Assembly: GCA_900769665.1 (NCBI GenBank)
Contig: CAAGHL010000048.1
Coordinates: 1-15,648 of the forward strand
Direction of reading: 5' to 3'
DNA length: 15,648 bases
From: Clostridia bacterium
Lineage (GTDB): Bacteria > Bacillota > Clostridia > Christensenellales > CAG-314
Below the pieces are notes generated by a model, which saw only the letters and a list, made by a program, of their open reading frames with translations, was not told the origin of the DNA and made no database searches. The position numbers were made by a program, and so were the translations under genes. Position 1 is the stretch's first letter, and every line of letters starts with the position of its first letter. Of the stretch, positions 6,715-14,550 are shown one piece after another.

Positions 6715-8697
6715 ATGAATAAAAATTGTAAAAAGGGTTTCACCATTGTGGAACTTATCATTGTCATTGCAGTCATTGCAATACTTGCGGCGGTACTTAT
6801 CCCGACGTTTAGCAATCTTATCAAGCGTGCCAACGTGGCAAACGACACCGCGCTTGTACGCAACCTCAACACCGCGCTTGCCGCCGACGGTGCAAAACAA
6901 CACGAAACCATGCGCGACGCACTTGCCGCAGCCAATGCTTTCGGTTACGACGTCAGCAAAATCAATGCCAAGGCGGACGGCAACGAAATCTTGTGGGACA
7001 GCTACAACGATTGCTTCGTGTACAAGGACGAAAGCGGCATAAATTACATCCCCGACAGTCAAATCAAGGGCGAAGCGGGCAAGGGCGCACAACTGTGGCA
7101 CATTGCCAACAAAGGCACTTCGGACATCAGTTCCGAGTACAGCAACTACCTTGCAGATGGCACATATACCGATACTCTTACGGCAACTACAGGTTTGGAT
7201 GTCGGCGAAGTTGCCAATATTAAAACGATAAACTACCAAAATACAAAAGGCGCAAAGCAAGACGTTACAATTGTAACCAACTCTGCAAACACGACGTTGA
7301 TTGTCAACGCTGATACTACCAAGGATACGATTGCTCACTATGGCGATTGCGGCAAGGTGGAACTTACCGTTGCAATGGACTGCTATTACGAAAATGGCAA
7401 TTCCGCTTTTGTCGAGTTGAAAAAGGGAAAGCTTGTTGCAAACGAAAACGCCAAGATTAAAGTGTTATATGTAAACAACGGAAGTGCGGAGTTTGAAGTA
7501 ACTGCCAACGGTGGCGTAATTGAAAACGCTTATGCTACGACAGCTGTAACAAACAAAGGTAATGTTACCATTGTAGAGGAATCTGCTGAAAATATTTCTG
7601 CAAAGGGTGCGGAAGCTGTACATGTCGCAGCAGGTAGAGTGGTAAAACTTGGTGACATGTATTTGTCCTTGACAGAACTTAAAGACGCATGGAACGACAA
7701 CGGAAACGCAAACCATAATAAAGTTGTTGACGCTGCGGAATTTAACATTATTGCCGATGTAGATATGGCAGGCGAAGTTTGGACAGATGGTATCGGCGGT
7801 GCAAACGCCTACTTTCACGGCACTATTAACGGTAACGGTCATACTATCAAAAACTTTACGGTAAACTCAACAAATGAAGCCGGCGGTTTTATTCAGTACT
7901 GCGACCAAAAAACGAAGATTGCCGATTTGCGCTTTGAAAACGTGACGGTAGTAGCAAAAGAAAAGGTTGGTACGGTTATCGGTTATGCCAAATCGGGCAC
8001 TGTTACTTTGGAAAATGTACTTGTGCTTTCCGGTGAAGTAAAGTCCGAACAATACGCTGGTGGCTTGATTGGTAAATCAATGAGTAACAGCTATTTCAAA
8101 AACTGCATCAACAATGCGGATATATCTGCAACATACGGGCCTACGGGCGGTTCGCATGCAATGGTTGCCGCAGGCATACTGGCAAATACTCAAGGCGGAG
8201 TATACTTGTTTTTTGATAATTGCACAAATAACGGTAAGATTTCTGCAGCGCACAACGTTGAGTCGGAATCCACTATTGCCGGTGGCATTTGCGGATATAC
8301 ATATCAATGTAAGAATAGCAAGTTCGCCTTTGTAAATTGTACAAATCTTGGAATTATTGATGTTCAAGTTTCTACCCAAAAGTATTCCGGTGCAATGTTA
8401 GGCGGTTGGGGTGAAACTGCTGATGATATCATGTATATTTTTATGAAAGGATGTACGTCAGGTGGTGTTAATTGTTCTGAAAACGCGGTTGGAGCATATG
8501 ATAAAACGCGAACTTATGGTTTATTAACAATAGGAGAGGAAAGCAAAAATGATGTTTATTATATGAGCAACGAAAATTTGAGTGGAGATGTGACTGCGAA
8601 TAAGAGTGAAGGAAAGTGGACAAAAATCAATTACACCGCAACCGTAAATTACAATTACGACAGCAAGACATTGACATTTGCTTATGCCGCAAAATAA
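6715..8697 (+). CDS. Type IV prepilin-like protein with beta-solenoid adhesin body
   Basis: The 660-aa protein opens with a class III/type IV prepilin signal: short basic leader MNKNCKKG, then FTIVE (cleavage expected after Gly8, Glu at +5 of the mature chain), then a hydrophobic helix to about residue 33. A prepilin peptidase would process it and the helix would pack into a pilus or pseudopilus. Ordinary pilins have 130-200 aa; here the body is much larger. Residues about 340-620 show GLUG-like repeats (e.g. FHGTINGNGHTIKNF, YAGGLIGK, IAGGICGY), which usually fold as a beta-solenoid on surface adhesins. The start at 6715 follows AGGAG (6703-6707) and gives the correct signal, so the longer frame from 6601 is rejected. 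Codon use is GC-rich at the front and markedly AT-rich in the last third. No pilus motor or peptidase genes are nearby. A terminator follows at 8736. Confidence 0.88.
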   Translation: MNKNCKKGFTIVELIIVIAVIAILAAVLIPTFSNLIKRANVANDTALVRNLNTALAADGAKQHETMRDALAAANAFGYDVSKINAKADGNEILWDSYNDCFVYKDESGINYIPDSQIKGEAGKGAQLWHIANKGTSDISSEYSNYLADGTYTDTLTATTGLDVGEVANIKTINYQNTKGAKQDVTIVTNSANTTLIVNADTTKDTIAHYGDCGKVELTVAMDCYYENGNSAFVELKKGKLVANENAKIKVLYVNNGSAEFEVTANGGVIENAYATTAVTNKGNVTIVEESAENISAKGAEAVHVAAGRVVKLGDMYLSLTELKDAWNDNGNANHNKVVDAAEFNIIADVDMAGEVWTDGIGGANAYFHGTINGNGHTIKNFTVNSTNEAGGFIQYCDQKTKIADLRFENVTVVAKEKVGTVIGYAKSGTVTLENVLVLSGEVKSEQYAGGLIGKSMSNSYFKNCINNADISATYGPTGGSHAMVAAGILANTQGGVYLFFDNCTNNGKISAAHNVESESTIAGGICGYTYQCKNSKFAFVNCTNLGIIDVQVSTQKYSGAMLGGWGETADDIMYIFMKGCTSGGVNCSENAVGAYDKTRTYGLLTIGEESKNDVYYMSNENLSGDVTANKSEGKWTKINYTATVNYNYDSKTLTFAYAAK

Positions 8698-8735
8698 TAT
8701 TTTGTCAAAAGTAAAAGCATAATAATTAACCATCT

Positions 8736-8769
8736 ACAGCCTCTTCGGGAGTAATCTCGAAGGGGCTGT
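8736..8769 (+). terminator. Intrinsic terminator after the prepilin gene
   Basis: acagcctcttcggga (8736-8750) pairs with tctcgaaggggctgt (8755-8769) around a GTAA loop: 15 positions including two wobble pairs. The following tract is tccgtttcttcccc, T-rich but interrupted, so efficiency may be moderate. Confidence 0.7.
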
Positions 8770-8799
8770 TCCGTTTCTTCCCCTCGCAACAAAAAACAG

Positions 8800-8828
8800 T
8801 TGTGTAAAATGCAATAATTTGGTACAAT
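8800..8828 (+). promoter_or_regulatory. Promoter for the DUF1385-PrmC / prfA operon
   Basis: TTGTGT (8800-8805), 17-bp spacer, TACAAT (8823-8828), within AT-rich DNA just after the terminator. Predicted start near 8835 gives a leader of about 120 nt. A TTGACA at 8839-8844 was considered, but it has no -10 box at the right distance. Confidence 0.55.
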
Positions 8829-8840
8829 TAAATAATAGTT

Positions 8841-8949
8841 GACAATGGGTGTTTTGCGCCTTGCTCGTCGGTGGGAAACTCGCACTTGTGTTCGGGCAAA
8901 AGACAACATTGTCGTTAACGGTAAACTTGACCTAATTAGGTCACAGGAG
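8841..8949 (+). promoter_or_regulatory. Foldable leader with palindrome next to the RBS
   Basis: GACAATG (8841-8847) pairs with CATTGTC (8907-8913). Inside this, ttttgc(g)cc (8852-8860) pairs with gggcaaaa (8894-8901), giving one extended hairpin. A second element, the perfect 16-nt palindrome tgacctaattaggtca (8928-8943), ends one base before the ribosome site AGGAG (8945-8949). The palindrome could be a hairpin near the RBS or a protein operator. No known riboswitch class is recognised. Confidence 0.5.
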
Positions 8950-8954
8950 CTAAT

Positions 8955-10715
8955 ATGAAAACAAATATAGGCGGTCAAGCGGTTATCGAAGGCGTAATGA
9001 TGCGCGGCGCGTCCTCCATGGCATTGTCCGTGCGGGACGAACTGGGTAACATTCGCACCGAGACAACGCGGTTTCCCGCAAAAAAACCTTGGTACAGAAA
9101 GGTACCGTTTCTACGCGGTATCGTCAATCTTGTCATTTCCATGGTGGAAGGCACTAAAATTATCGGCAAATCCGCCGAAGTAATGGCGGAAGAGGTCGAT
9201 CCCGACGGCGACAGCATGGGACTTGTCATGACGATTTCCACCATGCTCGGCATTGTGCTTGCGCTCGGCTTGTTTGTGGGGGTGCCTACGGCAATTTCCG
9301 CAGGCATATTTGCCCTGTTTAAGCTTGACGCAACCACCCACGTTTGGTTGAAGTCGCTAATCGAGGGCGTTGCCAAAATGTTGGTGTTGGTGTGCTACAT
9401 GTCGGCAATATCGGCAATGAAGGAAATTCGCCGCGTGTTTATGTACCACGGAGCGGAACACAAAACCATTGCTTGTTACGAAAGCGAACTGCCGCTGACC
9501 GTGGAAAACGTGCAAAAATGCAGTCGCTACCACGACCGTTGCGGTACAAGCTTTATTGTGTTTGTGGTGGTTTTAAGCATTATCCTCATGATGGTGTTGG
9601 ACGTTGTGCTTGCCGCATGCGGCGTGACGATGTTTTTTGAAAGTTCCAATTGGTGGCTACGCATGTTGTTGAAAATTGCGTTGCTACCCGTAACCGCAGG
9701 CATCAGTTACGAAGTTTTGATGGGACTTGCCAAGACAAACTTTGTTTTGTTCCGTCCGCTGAAATGGTTAGGCAAACAATTTCAACGTCTTACCACGCGT
9801 GAGCCGTCCGACGATATGTGCGAAGTTGCTATCGCGTCCTTCAATGCGGTATTGCAAATGGACGCCGACCAAACGATACCCGAGGTGCGCTTCCCCGAAC
9901 CGATGACCATTGAGGAATTTAAGTCGCAAATAGAAAAAAGCGTTTTGCCGCAAGCGACGGGCGTTTCCGACATCGATTGGCTGACTGCGGCGGTACTCAA
10001 CATCAAGACGGAACAACTTGCCAATCCCAAGCTGAAAGTACCGTTCGGTTGGACGTTGCGCCTTGATCACATGGCAAATCGCATTGCCGACGGCGAGCCT
10101 TGGCAGTACGTCGTAAGCCGCGAGCAGTTTGGCGGAAGAGATTTCTACGTCGACAAAGACGTGTTGATCCCTCGTCCGGAGACGGAATTGGTTGTGGAAC
10201 AAGCCACGAAGCTTATACACAACGGCGACAAAGTGTTGGACTTGTGTTGCGGTAGCGGCATTGTCGGCGTGACGATAGCCTCCGACAGGAAAGTGAACGT
10301 CACTTTTGCCGATGTAAGCAAAAAAGCAATACGTATTGCAAAATTTAATGCAAAAAACAACAAAATTAAGGGAAAGTTCGTTGTAAGTAACATGTTTGCC
10401 GCCGTAAAGGGCAAGTATAACGCCATTGTTTGCAATCCGCCCTACATCGAAACGGCAACAATAGACACGCTGGACAGTTCCGTCAAGGATTACGAGCCGC
10501 ATCTTGCCTTGGACGGCGGAGCGGACGGGCTGGATTTCTACCGCACGTTGGCAGGCGAGGCGCATAAGCATTTGCTTTCAAAGGGCGTGTTGGTGATGGA
10601 AATAGGCTACAATCAGGGAGCAACCGTGCCGCCGTTGTTTGCCGACAAATACGACGTGACGCTTATCAAAGATTACAGTCACAACGACCGAATCGTTGTT
10701 TGCAAATTGAAGTAA
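8955..10715 (+). CDS. prmC: Fusion of DUF1385 membrane protein and release-factor glutamine methyltransferase PrmC
   Basis: 586 aa, two proteins that are usually separate. Residues 1 to about 310 are DUF1385 (YqhQ family): opening IGGQAVIEGVMMRG, membrane segments at about 95-120, 137-152, 190-215 and 235-258, conserved FMYHGAEHKT, and the family ending QRLTTREPSD (277-286). Residues about 315-586 are PrmC: N-terminal helical domain, LIPRPETE, SAM-binding DLCCGSG (429-435), and catalytic NPPY (494-497). PrmC transfers a methyl group from SAM to the Gln of GGQ in RF1 and RF2, raising release efficiency. The DUF1385 role is unknown. One uninterrupted frame spans both halves. AGGAG (8945-8949) supports the ATG. 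prfA follows 13 nt later, so modifier and substrate are co-transcribed. The fusion would tether the methyltransferase to the membrane. Confidence 0.93.
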   Translation: MKTNIGGQAVIEGVMMRGASSMALSVRDELGNIRTETTRFPAKKPWYRKVPFLRGIVNLVISMVEGTKIIGKSAEVMAEEVDPDGDSMGLVMTISTMLGIVLALGLFVGVPTAISAGIFALFKLDATTHVWLKSLIEGVAKMLVLVCYMSAISAMKEIRRVFMYHGAEHKTIACYESELPLTVENVQKCSRYHDRCGTSFIVFVVVLSIILMMVLDVVLAACGVTMFFESSNWWLRMLLKIALLPVTAGISYEVLMGLAKTNFVLFRPLKWLGKQFQRLTTREPSDDMCEVAIASFNAVLQMDADQTIPEVRFPEPMTIEEFKSQIEKSVLPQATGVSDIDWLTAAVLNIKTEQLANPKLKVPFGWTLRLDHMANRIADGEPWQYVVSREQFGGRDFYVDKDVLIPRPETELVVEQATKLIHNGDKVLDLCCGSGIVGVTIASDRKVNVTFADVSKKAIRIAKFNAKNNKIKGKFVVSNMFAAVKGKYNAIVCNPPYIETATIDTLDSSVKDYEPHLALDGGADGLDFYRTLAGEAHKHLLSKGVLVMEIGYNQGATVPPLFADKYDVTLIKDYSHNDRIVVCKLK

Positions 10716-10728
10716 AACGGGAGAAAAT

Positions 10729-11793
10729 ATGACAGATAAATTAGATAAGCTGGTTGAGCGATACGAGTTTTTGACGGAAGAAATTGCCAAGCCCGAAGTG
10801 ATAGCCGACAACAACAGCTGGAAAAAATTAGTCAAGGAACACAGCACTCTTACACCCATTGTGGAGTGCTATTCCGAGTATAAAAAAGCGCAAAACGAGC
10901 TTGCCGACAACTTGGAAGCCGTCAGCGCGGAAACCGACAAAGACATGCTTGCCATGTTACACGAGGATATTTCCGTGCAAAAAAAGCGCATTGAGGAGCT
11001 TGCCGAGCAACTGAAAGTGCTGTTGTTGCCCAAGGATCCCAATGATGACAAAAACGTTATTGTGGAAATTCGCGCAGGCGCAGGCGGCGAAGAAGCGGCA
11101 TTGTTTGCCAACGAAATTCGTCGCATGTACTACATGTATGCGGAAAAGAACCGTTGGAAAATCGAGGAAATCGACATCGAGGAAAACGAGCTTGGCGGTT
11201 TGAAGGAAGGCAGTTTCATGGTCGTGGGCGAAGGCGCGTACAGCAAATTCAAGTTTGAAAGCGGCGTTCACCGCGTGCAACGCGTGCCCGACACCGAAAG
11301 TCAGGGACGTATACACACAAGCACAATCACGGTGGCGGTGTTGCCGGAGGCTCCCGACGTGGACATCGAGATACTTGACAAGGACATCAAGATAGACACA
11401 TACCGCAGTAGCGGCGCAGGCGGACAGCACGTCAACAAGACGGAGTCTGCAATACGTATCACTCACTTGCCTACGGGCATTGTAGTCAATTGCCAAGACG
11501 AGCGCAGCCAAATAAAAAACCGCGAAAAAGCAATGAATATACTACGCAGCAAGCTGTACGATTACTACCAAACCGCCGCCGACGCCGAATATGCCGCCGC
11601 GCGCAAAAGTCAAGTAGGCACGGGCGATCGTAGCGAGCGTATACGCACGTACAACTTCCCCCAAGGACGCGTTACCGACCACCGTATAGGGCTGACATTG
11701 TACAGCATCGAAAACTTTATGAACGGCGACATCGGCGAAATGGTGGAAGCGTTGCGTATGGCGGATCAAGCGGCAAAGTTGCAAGCGGAGTAA
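10729..11793 (+). CDS. prfA: Peptide chain release factor 1 (RF1)
   Basis: RF1 ends translation at UAA and UAG. 354 aa, normal length. The anticodon-like tripeptide PxT reads P-D-T (187-189) in RVPDTESQGRIHTS; the middle residue is usually Ala or Val. Catalytic GGQ is at 231-233. GGGAG (10719-10723) precedes the ATG by 5 nt, and the gene follows the DUF1385-PrmC fusion by 13 nt, so it shares the promoter at 8800. The 84 nt around GGQ (11401-11484) differ from the matching prfB stretch at only six positions. Just after the stop, 11797-11810 is an exact inverse complement of 238-251 in the 170-bp repeat. Confidence 0.97.
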   Translation: MTDKLDKLVERYEFLTEEIAKPEVIADNNSWKKLVKEHSTLTPIVECYSEYKKAQNELADNLEAVSAETDKDMLAMLHEDISVQKKRIEELAEQLKVLLLPKDPNDDKNVIVEIRAGAGGEEAALFANEIRRMYYMYAEKNRWKIEEIDIEENELGGLKEGSFMVVGEGAYSKFKFESGVHRVQRVPDTESQGRIHTSTITVAVLPEAPDVDIEILDKDIKIDTYRSSGAGGQHVNKTESAIRITHLPTGIVVNCQDERSQIKNREKAMNILRSKLYDYYQTAADAEYAAARKSQVGTGDRSERIRTYNFPQGRVTDHRIGLTLYSIENFMNGDIGEMVEALRMADQAAKLQAE

Positions 11794-11885
11794 TGTAGGC
11801 TTGACCACTATTAGCTTGTTGTCGTAGATTACCTATGGCAATTGTTCTAATCGTACACGATCGGGTGTCGCAAAAACGCTCCGCG

Positions 11886-11941
11886 CCTTTTCAAGGTAAT
11901 TAGCGATGGCAACGGAAACCCTTTTGCGAACTTGAAAGGAG
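11886..11941 (+). promoter_or_regulatory. Possible RBS-sequestering hairpin before the activase gene
   Basis: ccttttcaag (11886-11895) can pair with cttgaaagg (11931-11939) with one bulged T, covering most of the ribosome site AAAGGAG (11935-11941). The 35-nt loop contains a 24-nt motif repeated at 15101. No known riboswitch is recognised. No clear promoter was found in 11794-11885. Confidence 0.35.
11899..11922 (+). repeat. 24-nt dispersed motif, copy 1
   Basis: It begins attagcgatggcaa and ends ggaaaccct. It matches 15101-15124 at 21 of 24 positions, and all three differences are transitions. A similar TCGCAAAAA string precedes both copies. It lies in the leader of the activase gene. Confidence 0.5.
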
Positions 11942-11947
11942 TTACTT

Positions 11948-12643
11948 ATGTTTTTTGGCGGATTGATGAAACTTACGCTACTGGATTACCCCGAAAAGGT
12001 AGCTTGTACTGTTTTTACCAAGGGGTGCAATCTGCGCTGTCCGTTTTGCCACAACGCCACGTTGGTCACAAACCACAATTGCGAGCAACTGACCGAAGAA
12101 GAGGTGTTGGCGTTTCTTGACAAGCGGAAACACGTGTTGGAAGGAATGTGTTTGACGGGCGGCGAACCGCTAATCAACGACATTGACGAGGTAGTTGCGT
12201 TTCTTTCCAAGGTAAAGGCGTTGGGGTATTCCGTCAAGTCGGACACTAACGGATTTTTCCCCGATAAATTGCGCCGATTGGTGGAAGAGGGACTTGTCGA
12301 TTACGTTGCAATGGATGTCAAAAACAGCCTTGCACGCTACCCCGAAACGGTGGGATGTACGCCGGACCTAAGTAAAATGCAACAAAGCGTTGCTTACCTG
12401 CAAAGCGGCGTTGTGCCGTACGAATTTCGCATGACGGTTACGGGTAACCATCACGACGAACAGTCGGTGCGCGAGTTGGGACAATGGCTTGCCTCGGATA
12501 GCCCGATGTTTTTGCAAAAATTTGTAGACAGCGGCGATATTTTAGACAAAACGACATTCGGTTGCGACGACGAAACAATGCGTCGTTACCGCGATATACT
12601 GTTGCCGTACATGCCCAACGTGAAGTTGAGAGGTGTGGAGTAA
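11948..12643 (+). CDS. nrdG: Anaerobic ribonucleotide reductase-activating protein, radical SAM (NrdG type)
   Basis: 231 aa. The motif C27-X3-C31-X2-C34 (CNLRCPFC) binds a 4Fe-4S cluster, and GGEP (71-74) contacts SAM. The opening LTLLDYPEKVACTVFTKGC is typical of the longer NrdG2-like activases, which make a glycyl radical on the class III ribonucleotide reductase NrdD and so support dNTP synthesis without oxygen. AAAGGAG (11935-11941) supports the ATG at 11948. No nrdD is in the window, so the target is assumed from the family; other glycyl-radical enzymes remain possible. It lies 154 nt after prfA and may be read from the same operon or from its own undetected promoter. Confidence 0.85.
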   Translation: MFFGGLMKLTLLDYPEKVACTVFTKGCNLRCPFCHNATLVTNHNCEQLTEEEVLAFLDKRKHVLEGMCLTGGEPLINDIDEVVAFLSKVKALGYSVKSDTNGFFPDKLRRLVEEGLVDYVAMDVKNSLARYPETVGCTPDLSKMQQSVAYLQSGVVPYEFRMTVTGNHHDEQSVRELGQWLASDSPMFLQKFVDSGDILDKTTFGCDDETMRRYRDILLPYMPNVKLRGVE

Positions 12644-13021
12644 AGGCAAGTAAAAAGTAAAAGTGAAGAGTAAAAAAGTGCGGACAACCTAACGTTGACG
12701 AGTAGGATTGCAAATAAACGTTGATTGAAAAACAAACGAATAACTGTGTTTATATAATTGTGTCATTGCAATACGCACTACCTTTTCAAACAGCAATTAT
12801 TTCAAACCCTAATCGACATCTCGTCTTGCCAAATGTATCAAAAAAATCACTAACGTATGTAAAATTTCGCGACGGAAACAATGTTTTCCTCGCGTTTTTT
12901 AGTCTAAACTAGTCCGCAATTTATCCATCGATATAGCCTTGCGTTTATCTTGTTTGACTATCGATTGTTCAATTACAAAACAAAGTAAAATCTGTAAAGT
13001 ATTCCACGGCGAAACGTCACG
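12644..13021. other. Intergenic stretch without a credible gene
   Basis: It begins with a purine-rich, slightly repetitive run (agtaaaaagtaaaagtgaag, from about 12650). It includes a diverged copy of the 20-nt module of the 170-bp repeat (aacctaacgttgacgagtag, 12686-12705). The rest is AT-rich. A 63-aa frame at 12721-12912 has a TTG start, no ribosome site and no pattern, and is not called. No terminator was found for the upstream gene. Confidence 0.6.
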
Positions 13022-13725
13022 TTGCGGTTAAACTTCCGCCAATACGACAAAAAACAAATCGATGTAACCAAGTACACCTACGACGGCGAAACGTCCTACC
13101 CGACGGTTGACGATGCCGTAGCAAACAACTTTGCAGGTTATTCGGCAGTGGACAGCGGCAAGTCGACAACCACTTTTGTCAACGGTTTGCGCAACAAGCA
13201 AATAGGCGTTGCCGAGGGCAAAATTTACATTGCCGAAAGCGGCGAATACGCCATATGTTTGCGTAGCGGACGTGGCAACAACACGCTGTACTTGGCGGTA
13301 AACGACCGTAGTCAGCTTGCGCAAGTGCTGTCGTTGGATACCGACCACGGCGGCTTTGCGTTGGAGGGGGACCACGTCGTCAAGCTTAGTTTGAAGGCGA
13401 GCGATTACGTGTACTTCCGCGAAATTACCCTTTCACGCCACTACGCCGATGCCTTTACCGAGCTTGGGCTTGCGCGGCTGGACGTGGCAAACCCGACAAT
13501 GCGCACGGTGCCTACGTCGATACTGTGTACCAACGACATGACCATGCCCGTGTTTAACTTTACGGCGGATGCCAAGTACCCGAGGCAGTACGAGGCAGGC
13601 GTGGTGGACGAAACGGACATAAGACGCTCGCCTTTGTCGTTGAAGGACTCACCAAAGGTGAACACACAGTGGAAGTAACGGTACTGCAAGGCAACATTTG
13701 CGTCGACTCGCTGTATGTAGGTTAA
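13022..13725 (+). pseudogene. Remnant of a large secreted or surface protein, 5'-truncated and frameshifted
   Basis: The open frame starts at a poor TTG with no ribosome site and reads like the inside of an extracellular protein: alternating strands such as GKIYIAESGEYAICLRS and GDHVVKLSLKASDYVYF, reminiscent of PA14-like or carbohydrate-binding beta-sandwich domains. At about 13621 the frame shifts: the called frame ends at 13678 in a polar tail, while the next frame continues from 13624 as TLAFVVEGLTKGEHTVEV..VDSLYVG to a stop at 13723-13725, a convincing domain ending. Restoring one A in the ATAAG at 13619-13623 would join the two. With no signal peptide and no N-terminal part, this is a dead fragment of a longer gene. 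Domain naming is tentative; it could also come from an M60-type peptidase or a glycosidase. Confidence 0.75.
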
Positions 13726-13855
13726 GTTGTAATTATTCTTTCGTCAATTGCTCCATGTGTCCAAATTTCGCATACGTGTTGCGTTTTTGGTGACGGGTGA
13801 TGGTGTGGAATGTGGGTGTAACGACTCTACAAAACGGAGAATTGGGTGAAATTTG

Positions 13856-13884
13856 TTGACCGTTGGGCGTTTTTGTGGTAATAT
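13856..13884 (+). promoter_or_regulatory. Strong promoter placing the start site on the ATG
   Basis: TTGACC (13856-13861), 17-bp spacer, TAATAT (13879-13884). The 6-nt discriminator ends at 13890, so the predicted first transcribed base is the A of the ATG at 13891. Same design as the promoter at 5875. Confidence 0.75.
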
Positions 13885-13890
13885 CAAGTT

Positions 13891-14550
13891 ATGAATAACA
13901 TAATAACAAAAGATATTGACATCGCGCCCGTCGACATAGGCGGCGGAAATATCGAAAAAAATATTGCCGACAACATCAAGGCGTTGCGCCTACAAGCAGG
14001 GTTAAAGCAGTCGGAACTCGGCGACAAAATTGCCTACTCCGACAAGACAATCAGCAAGTGGGAAAACGGCTCTTCCGTACCCGACATCTCTGCGTTGTGT
14101 TCCATCGCGGATGTGTTCCATCTTACGGTGGACGACCTAGTCAAACCCGACGCTTCGGCAAAGTTTGTCACGCTGACCGACAACGAAGTCAAGGAAAACC
14201 GCGCCAACGAAATAGCCATGGTGTGCCTCAGCGTGCTTACCGTGTACATGATTGTGGTGTTTGTGTACGTGGCGTTGCGATTGCTACGTGACTACAGCTT
14301 TTGGCAGTTGTTTGTGTGGGGCGTTTGCCCAAGCGCACTGTTGGTGTACCGCTACAACCGCAACAACGACAACGTCAAGTGGGTCAACACGCTCATGCTG
14401 TCCATATTTTTGTGGTCGCTGATTTTGTCCATTTTCCTGCAATTGCTGTCGGCGGATTTGCAATTGTGGCCGCTGTTTTTCCTCGGTATCCCCTTGCAAG
14501 CAATGATAGTAATCTCTACATTATTTCGTACAAAAAAGAAGCATCGTTAG
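13891..14550 (+). CDS. XRE-family regulator fused to four membrane helices, leaderless
   Basis: 219 aa. Residues about 22-84 form a helix-turn-helix of the Cro/C1 (XRE) type, with recognition region SDKTISKWENGSSVPD (50-65) and the typical tail HLTVDDLV. After a short linker come four hydrophobic segments at about 108-129, 136-153, 165-187 and 191-212, and a basic end (RTKKKHR). This suggests a DNA-binding domain held at the membrane that may sense an envelope or small-molecule signal. The start is set by the promoter at 13856; there is no Shine-Dalgarno site, and the next methionine (110) lies beyond the DNA-binding domain. The target is unknown. A bidirectional terminator overlaps its stop. 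Such XRE-plus-membrane proteins are common in Clostridia, but their ligands are mostly unknown. Confidence 0.85.
   Translation: MNNIITKDIDIAPVDIGGGNIEKNIADNIKALRLQAGLKQSELGDKIAYSDKTISKWENGSSVPDISALCSIADVFHLTVDDLVKPDASAKFVTLTDNEVKENRANEIAMVCLSVLTVYMIVVFVYVALRLLRDYSFWQLFVWGVCPSALLVYRYNRNNDNVKWVNTLMLSIFLWSLILSIFLQLLSADLQLWPLFFLGIPLQAMIVISTLFRTKKKHR

Noticed and set aside
6604..7338. 244-codon minus-strand frame opposite the prepilin gene
   Set aside because: It is the antisense shadow of a strongly supported gene with a perfect prepilin signal and ribosome site.
8839..8844. TTGACA as the -35 box of the prmC operon
   Set aside because: No -10-like hexamer at 16-18 bp; the sequence there is tgctcg. 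It is better explained as part of the leader hairpin.
12721..12912. 63-codon plus-strand frame
   Set aside because: TTG start without a ribosome site, low-complexity AT-rich DNA, no recognisable pattern.
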